Positions 40,625-48,748 of a stretch of 51,867 bases of DNA are shown here, piece by piece. The DNA lies in assembly GCA_019420525.1 (NCBI GenBank), contig JAHZHA010000013.1:1-51867 (forward strand), in the 5' to 3' direction. Within the stretch, counting starts at the first letter, position 1; each line of letters begins with the position of its first letter. The notes beneath the pieces are model-generated. The model saw only the letters and a list, made by a program, of their open reading frames with translations. It ran no database searches and was not told the DNA's origin. This DNA is from Bacillota bacterium. Its GTDB lineage: Bacteria; Bacillota; Clostridia; Peptostreptococcales; Anaerovoracaceae. A program made the position numbers and the translations under genes.

Positions 40625-41503
40625 ATGAGTTTTACACCTGATCCGGTGGCTTTCACAGTTTTTGGGCTCGACATACGCTGGTATGCAATTCTGATCTGCG
40701 CAGGGATTCTTCTGGCCGGTTTTATCGGTCTGAGGCGGGCGCCGTCTCATGGTATCAGTGCAGATGACGCTTTTGATATCATTCTCGTGTCGGTGCCGGT
40801 GGGGATTGTAGGAGCACGGCTGTGGTATGTTATTTTCAATATCGAGTATTATGATACTTTTTTCGATGTGATCAATATCAGGGCAGGAGGACTGGCTATT
40901 CACGGAGGTCTGATCTTCGGCTGCATCGCGGCAATTCTCATGTGCCGGAAAAAGAAATGTCATCCCCTGGATGTGATGGATTTCGCTTTTCCTTGTATCG
41001 CGCTGGCGCAGGCCATCGGTCGTTGGGGAAATTTCTTCAATCAGGAAGCTCACGGATCGGCCACCGATCTGCCCTGGGGAATCATGATCGACGGAGAGAA
41101 AGTTCATCCTACATTTTTATATGAATCTCTCTGGTGTCTGATCTTATTTTTCGTTCTTTCAGCAGTAGACAAGAGACGGAAGTTCAAAGGTCAGGCGGCT
41201 TTTTTATATGGTGTTCTCTATTCCGCAGAACGTTTCTTTGTGGAGCAGCTGCGCACCGACAGTCTGCTTACGGGACCGGCAGATCTCGTCTATCCGCTGA
41301 TGGAAGCGGGATATGATCCCACGCAGGTAGAAGGCGTGATTCACATCGGGAATTTCCTGATTTATCCCTTCAAGACGGCGCAGTTCATCAGCCTGGCGGC
41401 CTTCCTTCTCTGTCTGGCGGCGCTGATCGTGCTGGGCAGAAGGTACAGAAAGAGGGAAAGACGGGGATTTTCAGAGGATGCACCTCATCTGAAAAACTTG
41501 TAA
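40625..41503 (+). CDS. lgt: Prolipoprotein diacylglyceryl transferase
   Basis: A 292-residue membrane enzyme that transfers diacylglycerol from phosphatidylglycerol to the lipobox cysteine of prolipoproteins such as the binding proteins encoded in this window. Signature 'AIGRWGNFFNQEAHG' contains the catalytic-region Arg and Asn. 'IRAGGLAIHGGLIFG' and the C-terminal 'YSAERFFVEQLRTDSLLTG' are also typical. I chose the ATG at 40625 after a perfect AGGAGG. An in-frame ATG at 40592 has none. It is followed within 150 bases by ychF, which has its own promoter overlapping the lgt stop. Confidence 0.96.
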   Translation: MSFTPDPVAFTVFGLDIRWYAILICAGILLAGFIGLRRAPSHGISADDAFDIILVSVPVGIVGARLWYVIFNIEYYDTFFDVINIRAGGLAIHGGLIFGCIAAILMCRKKKCHPLDVMDFAFPCIALAQAIGRWGNFFNQEAHGSATDLPWGIMIDGEKVHPTFLYESLWCLILFFVLSAVDKRRKFKGQAAFLYGVLYSAERFFVEQLRTDSLLTGPADLVYPLMEAGYDPTQVEGVIHIGNFLIYPFKTAQFISLAAFLLCLAALIVLGRRYRKRERRGFSEDAPHLKNL

Positions 41504-41526
41504 TACGAAATACTGCGTGGTAAAAT
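41498..41526 (+). promoter_or_regulatory. Promoter of ychF overlapping the lgt stop codon
   Basis: TTGTAA (41498-41503, last Leu codon and stop of lgt), 17 bases and TAAAAT (41521-41526). Confidence 0.6.
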
Positions 41527-41655
41527 ATAATTTACTGCGGGATTTTCCGGTGCCGGAGTCCGCAGCCGGGAACGGAAGCGGGAAAAGTCCGGAATTTGGA
41601 ACGCAGCAGGAATCTGAAATAAAATATATGGTGATTTAAGGAGATGTAAAGATAC

Positions 41656-42747
41656 ATGAAACTGGGCATCGTTGGACTTCCAAATGTTGGAAAAAGTACA
41701 TTATTTAATGCAATTACAAAAGCAGGGGCAGAGGCGGCGAATTATCCTTTCTGTACCATTGAACCAAACGTTGGCGTGGTCACCGTCCCGGACGAGAGGC
41801 TGAAGGTGCTCACCGAGATCTACAAGGCGAAAAAGACGATTTATACGACCATCGAGTTTTATGACATCGCCGGTCTGGTGAAGGGGGCTTCCAAAGGAGA
41901 AGGTCTGGGCAATAAGTTCCTGGGTCACATCCGGGAAGTAGCGGCCATCATACATGTGGTCAGATGTTTTGAGGACCCGAATGTCGTTCATGTTGACGGA
42001 AAGATAGATCCGCTTTCTGATATCGAAACCATCAATATGGAACTGATTCTGGCGGATATGGAAATGATCGAAAAAGCGATTCAGCGTACCACCAAAAATC
42101 TGAAAGGAGACAAGAGCCTGCAGAAGGATCTTGATCTGCTGAACCGTATCAATGACACACTGGCTCAGGGGCTGTCTGCCAGAACGTTGGATCTCGATGA
42201 AGAAGAGCAGCAGTTTGTCAAATCCCTTAATCTGCTGTCATACAAGCCGATCATCTACGTGGCCAACGTATCGGAAGAAGATGCGGCGGAAGAAAACAAC
42301 GAATACGTGGAAAAGGTCCGCGAATTCGCTGCCACTGAGGGATCGGAGGTCATCGTAGTTTCGGCGCAGCTGGAAGCTGAGATTGCGGAACTGGACGGCG
42401 AGGAAAAGGAAGAATTTCTCAGGGATCTGGGAATCAGCGAGTCAGGACTCGATAAACTGGTGAAATCCTCTTACTCACTGCTCAATCTCATCTCTTACCT
42501 GACTGCCGGTGAGCCGGAAGTCAGAGCCTGGACCATTACAAGAGGTACAAAGGCGCCTCAGGCAGCCGGAAAGATTCACTCTGATTTCGAGAGAGGCTTT
42601 ATCCGAGCCGAGACCATCAGTTACGATCAGCTGGTGGAATGTGGTGGAAACCTGGCAACCGCCAGAGAAAAAGGTCTCATTCGTTCGGAGGGAAAAGAGT
42701 ATGTCGTAAAAGACGGTGATGTCATTCACTTCTTGTTCAATGTGTAA
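41656..42747 (+). CDS. ychF: Redox-regulated ribosome-binding ATPase YchF (OLA1 family)
   Basis: A 363-residue cytoplasmic P-loop protein. It has G1 'GLPNVGKSTLFNA', G3 'DIAGLVKGASKGEGLGNKFL' and the altered G4 'VANVSEED', in which the NKxD motif is replaced, the reason the family uses ATP. A helical insert follows and then a TGS domain (about 280-363). It binds ribosomes and modulates translation and stress responses. Start at 41656 behind AAGGAG. The DUF554 gene follows 15 bases later and is probably co-transcribed. Confidence 0.97.
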   Translation: MKLGIVGLPNVGKSTLFNAITKAGAEAANYPFCTIEPNVGVVTVPDERLKVLTEIYKAKKTIYTTIEFYDIAGLVKGASKGEGLGNKFLGHIREVAAIIHVVRCFEDPNVVHVDGKIDPLSDIETINMELILADMEMIEKAIQRTTKNLKGDKSLQKDLDLLNRINDTLAQGLSARTLDLDEEEQQFVKSLNLLSYKPIIYVANVSEEDAAEENNEYVEKVREFAATEGSEVIVVSAQLEAEIAELDGEEKEEFLRDLGISESGLDKLVKSSYSLLNLISYLTAGEPEVRAWTITRGTKAPQAAGKIHSDFERGFIRAETISYDQLVECGGNLATAREKGLIRSEGKEYVVKDGDVIHFLFNV

Positions 42748-42762
42748 ACGGGAGGTGGCTGA

Positions 42763-43440
42763 ATGATCGGCACCATTTACAATACTACCATGATTCTTGC
42801 GGGCAGCGCTGCGGGTAGTCTGTTCCGCAGGGGTCTCAAAGAAAAATATAGGGTTATTCTGTTCGATGCCATGGGACTGGCAGCGACAGGCGTGGGCATT
42901 AACGCCATCGCTAAGAATATGCCTGACAGCGAATATCCGGTACTTTTTATCATCAGTCTGGCGCTGGGAAGTCTGATTGGCACAAAGCTAGACATCGATG
43001 GAGCCTTTAACCGTCTCACTTCAAAGTCAGGGGATGCAAATCTGGGGCAGGGGCTTTCCACGGCGATTCTCCTGTTCTGCATCGGAACTCTTTCCATTCT
43101 CGGACCGATACAGAGTGCCATCAACGGGGACAACACCTTTCTCTTTACGAACGGCACCCTGGATCTGGTGACATCTATGGTTCTGGCCTCCACCTACGGG
43201 ATTGGAATCGCCCTGGCAGCTGTCGTGTTGTTCCTGTGGCAGGGAGGCATTTATCTGGCGGCGCTATATCTGCAGAATTTCATGTCAGATGCACTGATGA
43301 CGGAGATTTCACTGGTCGGAGGATTTTTGATTTTCTGCTCCGGGCTGTCAATTCTCGAGGTCAAAGCGTTTAAAACGATGAATCTGCTGCCGTCGCTATT
43401 GGTGCCTGTTATCTTTTTTACAGTAAAAAGCTTTTTCTGA
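42763..43440 (+). CDS. DUF554 family membrane protein (YqgA/YdfK-like)
   Basis: A 225-residue membrane protein with about seven hydrophobic helices. It begins 'GTIYNTTMILAGSAAGSLFR' and contains 'IISLALGSLIGTKLDID' and 'LLFCIGTLSILGPIQS', all characteristic of DUF554. Function is unknown; relatives are assumed to be transporters or channels. Ribosome site GGGAGG eight bases before the ATG. It lies directly after ychF and ends before a shared terminator. Confidence 0.92.
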   Translation: MIGTIYNTTMILAGSAAGSLFRRGLKEKYRVILFDAMGLAATGVGINAIAKNMPDSEYPVLFIISLALGSLIGTKLDIDGAFNRLTSKSGDANLGQGLSTAILLFCIGTLSILGPIQSAINGDNTFLFTNGTLDLVTSMVLASTYGIGIALAAVVLFLWQGGIYLAALYLQNFMSDALMTEISLVGGFLIFCSGLSILEVKAFKTMNLLPSLLVPVIFFTVKSFF

Positions 43441-43499
43441 GAATAAAAATAACCCTGCTTCTCCAACGTGCGAAGCGGGGCTAAAGATGAAATTCTGTG

Positions 43500-43534
43500 A
43501 AAGGCGGAGCAGGGAGAATCCCGGCCCGCCTTTT
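43500..43534. terminator. Terminator between DUF554 gene and the channel gene
   Basis: A stem with outer GGCGG/CCGCC and inner GGGA/TCCC pairs runs into TTTT on the plus strand. A preceding CCCTGCTTC/GAAGCGGGG hairpin (43453-43480) has no T run. Confidence 0.65.
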
Positions 43535-43546
43535 GTGATTTTGAAA

Positions 43547-43984
43547 TTATCTCTGTTTATCTGAAATCTGATCCCGAAAGCGAGATACATTTTTAGAAAT
43601 CTCTTCTAACTCATCGGGCGAAAGTTCGGGAAGTCTTTCTATTTTGTCAAGAAAGGCTACCAGTGTATCTTTCTGGCGGAGCTGAATAATCTGGTTGTAG
43701 TAATTGACGATGATACCGGTGACGACGGAAATCACCAGCAGGGAATAGACAGTGATCAGAACAGACATGATCTTTCCGATTGCAGTAGTCATATTGATAT
43801 CTCCGAAGCCGGTGGTGGAGATCACCTCGTAGCAGTACCAGAGTGCATCACGATAAGTGGTGATTGACGGTTCCGCGGCCTGGATGATGAGGGCGGCGAA
43901 AAGAAGAAAGAACAGGTACGTCAGAAGAATTTTGCTGGCTTTCGTCTGGACGAGCAGATTTTTAATGATGCGGAGTTTTTTCAT
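43547..43984 (-). CDS. Small two-helix potassium channel
   Basis: A 145-residue protein of the Ion_trans_2 type. It has a first helix (about 19-37), a pore loop with selectivity filter 'TTGFGD' (57-62), a second helix (about 72-95) and a charged cytoplasmic tail of 50 residues with no RCK/TrkA-N domain. Four copies would form a KcsA-like pore. The filter has Thr-Phe where most K+ channels have Val-Tyr. I chose the ATG at 43984 (minus strand) with AGAGGA upstream. The frame stays open further upstream through the tRNA, which is chance. Confidence 0.87.
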   Translation of the reverse strand: MKKLRIIKNLLVQTKASKILLTYLFFLLFAALIIQAAEPSITTYRDALWYCYEVISTTGFGDINMTTAIGKIMSVLITVYSLLVISVVTGIIVNYYNQIIQLRQKDTLVAFLDKIERLPELSPDELEEISKNVSRFRDQISDKQR

Positions 43985-44116
43985 AAGAGTTCCTCTTTTT
44001 GATTGGTGTCGCAACCGTGCGGAACGAGCCTCACGCCGACAGACCGGCAAAAGGTGTCTTCTGCCAGCGAATCGGTCGGCCAGTTCACTCTGACCACGGC
44101 GCCATTCCGGAACGCA

Positions 44117-44158
44117 AATAAAAAGGCTGAGAAACGGGAAGACTCCGGATTTCTCAGC
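44117..44158 (-). terminator. Terminator of the tRNA-Glu transcript
   Basis: On the minus strand, GCTGAGAAA pairs with TTTCTCAGC (44150-44158 with 44126-44134) and is followed by CTTTTTATTT, directly after the tRNA 3' end. Confidence 0.85.
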
Positions 44159-44164
44159 TTTAGA

Positions 44165-44239
44165 TGGTATCCCGTAGGGGAGTCGAACCCCTGTTGCTAC
44201 CGTGAGAGGGTAGAGTCTTAACCACTTGACCAACGGGAC
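44165..44239 (-). tRNA. tRNA-Glu (anticodon CUC)
   Basis: The minus strand folds as a 75-base tRNA. The acceptor is GTCCCGT/ACGGGAT with A73 and an encoded CCA at 44165-44167. The D arm is GGTCAAGTGGTTAAGAC. The anticodon arm is CTACC-CTCTCAC-GGTAG, with anticodon CUC at 44204-44206. The T arm is AGGGG-TTCGACT-CCCCT. The body matches bacterial tRNA-Glu, and CUC reads GAG. The other glutamate acceptor (UUC) must be elsewhere. Confidence 0.95.
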
Positions 44240-44258
44240 AAATTTTTAATACCTTGAT

Positions 44259-44287
44259 ATTATATCCGCACGGAAGATGAATGTCAA
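44259..44287 (-). promoter_or_regulatory. Perfect consensus promoter of tRNA-Glu
   Basis: Read on the minus strand, TTGACA (44282-44287), exactly 17 bases and TATAAT (44259-44264), about 20 bases before the tRNA 5' end. Confidence 0.93.
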
Positions 44288-44418
44288 CGAATATTAAAGG
44301 AAAAGAATTTTTTTTGATTTTAATTTTTTTCGAGAAGCGAAAACGGCGGAATTCAAGGGTTTTCTGTCGTGAAAACTCCTGAGATGCGTATAAAATACTT
44401 TTTGGTGGAGGCTGCTTC

Positions 44419-44447
44419 TTGAAAAGTGGTTTGAAATGGAGTATAGT
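44419..44447 (+). promoter_or_regulatory. Promoter of the division/cell-wall cluster
   Basis: TTGAAA (44419-44424), 17 bases and TATAGT (44442-44447), about 65 bases upstream of mraZ. The MraZ operator is interleaved with it. Confidence 0.8.
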
Positions 44448-44449
44448 GG
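44425..44449 (+). promoter_or_regulatory. Probable MraZ operator: three TGG direct repeats
   Basis: AGTGG (44425), AATGG (44435) and AGTGG (44445) occur at exact 10-base steps. They begin right after the -35 and end on the -10. MraZ is known to repress its own operon by binding TGG-containing direct repeats of this period, so autoregulation is expected. Confidence 0.75.
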
Positions 44450-44511
44450 ATGTATCTTAGTAAATAATGGAGGGGAGACGGAAAAATAACGTCCGGAATC
44501 GGAGAGAGCAG

Positions 44512-44943
44512 ATGTTCAGCGGAACTTATCACCACAACATAGATTCGAAAGGGAGAATCATCATACCGTCAAAGTTCCGTGAAGAGCTGAGCGATGGCTT
44601 TGTTCTGACGAAAGGACTCGACGACTGCCTCTTTCTGTTTCCGATGTCAGAATGGATCATTTTCCGTAACAAGTTAAAAGCTGTACCTCTGACCAGCAAA
44701 GAAGGAAGAGCGTTTACACGTTATTTCTTCGCTAATGCGGTGGAGTGTGAGATGGATCGACAGGGGAGGCTCAATATTCCTTCGGAACTGCGGAAGCATG
44801 CTCATATAGATAAGGAAGTCGTTTCTATCGGAGTGGACAGCCGGGTGGAGATCTGGAGCAAGGCCGGCTGGCAGCTCTATAATGAAAGTCCTGAACTTGA
44901 CAGTGATCTGATCGCTGAAAAGATGGAAAGTCTGGGGATTTAA
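44512..44943 (+). CDS. mraZ: Transcriptional regulator MraZ
   Basis: A 143-residue DNA-binding protein of the usual length. It has two SpoVT/AbrB-like swapped-hairpin halves, each with the DxxGR block: 'NIDSKGRIIIPSKFR' and 'EMDRQGRLNIPSELR'. It forms ring-shaped oligomers that bind direct repeats upstream of the division and wall cluster. The start is the ATG at 44512 (MFSGTYHHN) with GGAGAGAG seven bases before it. A longer in-frame start at 44467 would add residues absent from the family. First gene of the cluster, six bases before rsmH. Confidence 0.96.
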   Translation: MFSGTYHHNIDSKGRIIIPSKFREELSDGFVLTKGLDDCLFLFPMSEWIIFRNKLKAVPLTSKEGRAFTRYFFANAVECEMDRQGRLNIPSELRKHAHIDKEVVSIGVDSRVEIWSKAGWQLYNESPELDSDLIAEKMESLGI

Positions 44944-44949
44944 AATAAA

Positions 44950-45882
44950 ATGGAATTTTCGCATGTATCAGTGCTTTATAATGAAGCGATTGAAAATCTG
45001 AATATACGTCCCGACGGAATCTATGTGGATGGCACGCTGGGGGGAGGCGGCCATTCCGCAGGTATCTGCAGAAAACTGGGGGAAAACGGTCTGCTGATCG
45101 GCATCGACAGAGACAGAGATGCTCTCCGGGCTGCGGAGGAACGGCTGAAAGAATTCCGCTGCAGAAAGATTTTTGTACATGATAATTATTCCTCTGTCAA
45201 AAGGGTTATTGAAGAATGTGGGGTAGATCACATCGACGGCGGGCTGCTGGATCTCGGCGTGTCGTCGTATCAGCTCGATGCCAGAGAAAGGGGATTTTCC
45301 TATATGCAGCCGGCGCCTCTGGACATGCGTATGGATGCGGAAGATCCTTTTTCGGCATACGATGTGGTCAACGGATATGACAAGAAAGAACTTACCAGAA
45401 TCATAAAATCGTACGGCGAAGAGAGATGGGCTTCCCGCATCAGCGATTTTATCGTGAAAGCGCGAAAAGAGCATCCTATCGAGACGACTGATCAGTTGGT
45501 GGAGATTATAAAATCGGCTGTTCCTGCGGCTGCCAGGAGGGAAGGACCTCATCCGGCCAAAAGGACGTTCCAGGCGATACGCATCGAAGTCAACGATGAA
45601 CTTGGACAGCTTGAAAAAGCGGTCGATTCATTTATCGACGTGCTGGCGCCAAAAGGACGTCTGTGTATCATAACTTTCCATTCTCTGGAAGACCGGATCG
45701 TCAAAGAGAAATTTGCATACCGGGCAAATCCTTGTACATGTCCGAAAAATCTTCCCTGTGTATGCGGCAAAAAGCCGGAAATACGCAAAATTACAGGAAA
45801 GCCGGTTCTTCCGTCACAGGAGGAACTCGAGAACAATCCGCGTTCACGGAGTGCGAAGCTGCGGGTGGCGGAAAAAATATAA
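44950..45882 (+). CDS. rsmH: 16S rRNA (cytosine(1402)-N(4))-methyltransferase RsmH
   Basis: A 310-residue S-adenosylmethionine-dependent methyltransferase (formerly MraW). Blocks are 'HVSVLYNEAIENL', the SAM motif 'VDGTLGGGGHS', 'LLDLGVSSYQLD', 'RGFSYMQPAPLDMRMD' and 'LCIITFHSLEDRIVK'. It modifies C1402 in the ribosomal decoding centre. The spacing to mraZ is six bases, so translation is coupled. Confidence 0.97.
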   Translation: MEFSHVSVLYNEAIENLNIRPDGIYVDGTLGGGGHSAGICRKLGENGLLIGIDRDRDALRAAEERLKEFRCRKIFVHDNYSSVKRVIEECGVDHIDGGLLDLGVSSYQLDARERGFSYMQPAPLDMRMDAEDPFSAYDVVNGYDKKELTRIIKSYGEERWASRISDFIVKARKEHPIETTDQLVEIIKSAVPAAARREGPHPAKRTFQAIRIEVNDELGQLEKAVDSFIDVLAPKGRLCIITFHSLEDRIVKEKFAYRANPCTCPKNLPCVCGKKPEIRKITGKPVLPSQEELENNPRSRSAKLRVAEKI

Positions 45883-45929
45883 TTATTTATTGTGAGAAGC
45901 AGGAAAAAATGATGGGGGGTTAGTGTAAA

Positions 45930-46463
45930 ATGATAGCAGCTGATGAATGGCACAAGTATCAGGAGAGCTATGTAAAATACGGTATCGATCTCGAACCGGA
46001 AAAAGAACGCCCGAAGCGTGAACCTGTCAAAGAACCCATGCTCAGAGTCACCGCAAAAGAAAAGGGTCGAATTCTTCTGGTTATTGCAGCCATCGGTATC
46101 TGCTGCATAGTGATCATATTTTTACAGGCATGTGCTTCGAGTATAAATTACAGCATAAATACGCTGAACCAGGAAATTAATGTGCTCGAAGGAGATATAG
46201 ACAATCTGCACGTTCAGCTGAATTCGGCAAGCGGACTCGACTATGTGGAGGAATATGCCACGGAACAGCTCGGCATGATTTATCCTGACAGCGGGCAGTA
46301 TGTCTATACCGATGAACTGGCGAGCAGCTCTGAGATCGACTCGTATATCGCAGCGCTGACCCTGTCTCAGAAAGGAACTGCAGCGGCTGCGGAGGAGAAA
46401 AGCGTCTCTGCAGCGGCAAAACGTCTGCTGGCCGGACCTGCCGCTGCCGACGGTGCAGCATAA
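45930..46463 (+). CDS. FtsL-like division protein
   Basis: A 177-residue bitopic protein. A charged cytoplasmic head of about 45 residues is followed by one membrane helix (about 48-69, 'ILLVIAAIGICCIVIIFLQ'). A coiled-coil segment then follows, with 'YSINTLNQEINVLEGDIDNL' and 'YVEEYATEQLGMIYPDSGQYVY', which matches the FtsL/DivIC end motif. A low-complexity Ala/Ser tail ends it. Position between rsmH and the penicillin-binding protein is where ftsL always lies. It should join the septal FtsB/DivIC complex. Sequence similarity in this family is low, so the call rests on topology, the end motif and gene order. Confidence 0.85.
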   Translation: MIAADEWHKYQESYVKYGIDLEPEKERPKREPVKEPMLRVTAKEKGRILLVIAAIGICCIVIIFLQACASSINYSINTLNQEINVLEGDIDNLHVQLNSASGLDYVEEYATEQLGMIYPDSGQYVYTDELASSSEIDSYIAALTLSQKGTAAAAEEKSVSAAAKRLLAGPAAADGAA

Positions 46464-46503
46464 TTGACAGGATGCTGCATAAAGTAATATAGCGGTTATT
46501 AAA

Positions 46504-46534
46504 GGCGCCTCATGACAGCAGAACATCAGGCGTC
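46504..46534 (+). other. Hairpin between ftsL-like gene and pbp
   Basis: An 11-bp imperfect stem GGCGCCTCATG/CATCAGGCGTC with a 9-base loop lies in the 127-base gap. No T run follows, so it may be an RNA-processing or attenuation element. Confidence 0.5.
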
Positions 46535-46590
46535 TTGTGCTTTATCCGGGAAAAACAGCAGAGGTATTGATATAAAAGAGGTATTTGAAA

Positions 46591-48612
46591 ATGGCCAAGA
46601 AAAAAAAGATCTCCGCGATGACAAGTAAAAAAAGACTTATTTTCTTCTTTGCCGTGATTACAGTCATGTTCATCGTTCTGGCACTGCGGCTGGGACAGAT
46701 CCAGATTATAAAAGCGGATGACTACTCTTCTCAGGCTCTCCGTCAGCAGACGAGAGACGTTCCTATCACCGCCAAAAGAGGAAATATCTACGATACGAAT
46801 AATAAGCCGCTGGCGATCAATCAATCGATGAACACCATATGGGTGCGCCCATCTGACGTGAAAGCGGCAGAAGAAAAGAAATCGGGTTATGCAAAGGAGA
46901 TGGCTTCCGTTCTTTCGGATATACTGGGAGATATGACGGAAGATGAAATTTATGAGATTATCACCGGAGATTCCTCGCTTCTGAAACTGGAAAAATATGT
47001 TGAGGATGAAAAGGTTGAGAAAATCCGTGAGGAAATCGCAAAAGGCGACGAAAGCCGGATCACCGGACTTCAGATTTCGGAAACGGTAAAGCGCTACTAT
47101 CCGATGGGTGCTTTCGCTTCTCACGTCATCGGAAGCACAAATGATGACAATAACGGTATGTTCGGTATCGAGCTGTATTACGATCAGTATCTCAACGGTA
47201 CGGATGGCCGATGGATTAAGAATGCTGACGCGTCCGGCAGAAATCTGACAAACGGCGTGGAAAAATATTATCCTGCTGAAAACGGATCGAATATCGTCAT
47301 GACCATCGACGAAGTGATTCAGCATTATGTCGAGAGTGCGTTGGAACAGGTGACTCTCGATACAGATGCGGACCGCGCGATGGCTATTGTCATGGACCCG
47401 AAGACAGGAGACATTCTGGCCATGGGCTGTTATCCTGATTTCGACCTGAATGATCCGAGAACGCCGCTTCTCGAATCTGATCAGGAAGAACTGGAAGGAC
47501 TCAGCGATGAGGAAAAAGTAGAATACTGGAATAATATGTGGAGAAATCCTCTGGTAAATGATACATATGAGCCCGGTTCTCCGTTTAAGCTGATTACGAC
47601 AGCTATCGCTCTCGATGAAGGTGTCACCAGCATAAACGATAATTTCTACTGCAACGGATGGCTGAACGTGGCAGGGCAGAAACTGAAATGTCACAAGTAT
47701 CCTGGAACACATGGAGCCGAAACGCTGGCCAAAGGCGTGGAAAATTCCTGTAACCCGGTATTTGTAACGCTTTCCCAGAGAATCGGAATCGATAAATTCT
47801 ATGAACATCTCGACAGCTTTGGATTTACTGGAACTACCGGAATTGATTATCCAGGTGAGGCGACTTCGATTATTCAGTCCAAAGAGTCGGCTGGACCGGT
47901 AGGTCTTGCGACGATGTCGTATGGTCAGGGCATCGCCTGTACGCCGGTTCAGCTGATTACGGCACTGAGCTCTTTTGGAAACGGCGGAAAGATGATGCAG
48001 CCGAGACTCGTGAGAGCACTGGTGGACGATGACGGCAATACGATAGAAGAATATGAGCCTACTGTCGTGCGTCAGGTAGCATCAGAGCAGACAGCAAGTG
48101 AAATCTGCGTGATGATGGAAGGCGTCGTCAAGGACGGAGGAGGAAAGGCAGCTTATCTGCCGGGATACCGCGTCGGAGGAAAGACAGGTACGGCCCAGAA
48201 GGTAGTTGACGGCAAATATACGGAATATACATATTCTTCTTTCTTCGCCATGGCACCGATGGACGATCCGCAGGTAGCGGTTCTCGTAATCGTGGACTCT
48301 CCAAAAGGGGCACATTATGGAAATCTGACCGCAGGACCGGGTGTAAAGTCTATTCTACAGAATACTCTGAAATATCTGAAGGTTGAACCGATCTATGCCG
48401 ACGGTGAAGCTCCGGAAGACGGCTCGGAAAAAGTAGAAGTGCCGGATCTGGTGGGAGATAATTATGCGTCTGCAGCTGAAACTCTGAGAAAACTGGGACT
48501 GACAGCGGTAGCTTGCCCTTCGGGTGATGAGAATTTTGAAATTGTCGATCAGTATCCGAAGGCCGGTGAGCAAATCACCGTGGGCAATTCCGTATGTCTG
48601 TACAGTCAGTGA
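46591..48612 (+). CDS. Class B penicillin-binding protein with one PASTA domain (FtsI/SpoVD-like transpeptidase)
   Basis: A 673-residue cell-wall transpeptidase. Its N-terminus is basic, with one membrane helix (about 16-37). A dimerisation domain follows, then the transpeptidase with 'YEPGSPFK' (Ser330 nucleophile, Lys333), the SxN motif Ser386-Cys-Asn388 in 'ENSCNPVF', and Lys531-Thr-Gly-Thr. The SxxK box has Pro after Ser where Thr is commoner. The last 60 residues are one PASTA domain ('VEVPDLVGDNYASAAETL'). A PASTA tail is typical of SpoVD and PBP2x forms. It is the only class B protein in the visible cluster. I used the ATG at 46591 over a TTG at 46585. Confidence 0.94.
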   Translation: MAKKKKISAMTSKKRLIFFFAVITVMFIVLALRLGQIQIIKADDYSSQALRQQTRDVPITAKRGNIYDTNNKPLAINQSMNTIWVRPSDVKAAEEKKSGYAKEMASVLSDILGDMTEDEIYEIITGDSSLLKLEKYVEDEKVEKIREEIAKGDESRITGLQISETVKRYYPMGAFASHVIGSTNDDNNGMFGIELYYDQYLNGTDGRWIKNADASGRNLTNGVEKYYPAENGSNIVMTIDEVIQHYVESALEQVTLDTDADRAMAIVMDPKTGDILAMGCYPDFDLNDPRTPLLESDQEELEGLSDEEKVEYWNNMWRNPLVNDTYEPGSPFKLITTAIALDEGVTSINDNFYCNGWLNVAGQKLKCHKYPGTHGAETLAKGVENSCNPVFVTLSQRIGIDKFYEHLDSFGFTGTTGIDYPGEATSIIQSKESAGPVGLATMSYGQGIACTPVQLITALSSFGNGGKMMQPRLVRALVDDDGNTIEEYEPTVVRQVASEQTASEICVMMEGVVKDGGGKAAYLPGYRVGGKTGTAQKVVDGKYTEYTYSSFFAMAPMDDPQVAVLVIVDSPKGAHYGNLTAGPGVKSILQNTLKYLKVEPIYADGEAPEDGSEKVEVPDLVGDNYASAAETLRKLGLTAVACPSGDENFEIVDQYPKAGEQITVGNSVCLYSQ

Positions 48613-48748
48613 GATGAGAAGAGAATAGAATAGTGCAATCCGCAGAAGAAGTGTGACAACAGGAAGTGAGAAACTATGTTCCGGCGACGGTCGGAAAAGG
48701 TATACCGAAGCATTGAGAAAATGTAATCCCGAATCGAGGTAAAATGAA

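Noticed and set aside
43985..44233. N-terminal extension of the channel frame through the tRNA gene
   Set aside because: The extension would translate the tRNA-Glu antisense-free strand and its terminator. The ATG at 43984 has its own ribosome site and gives a normal 2TM channel start.
46510..47808. A 432-codon open frame on the minus strand
   Set aside because: It lies antisense inside the penicillin-binding protein gene, which has all catalytic motifs, and it has no ribosome site or recognisable domain.
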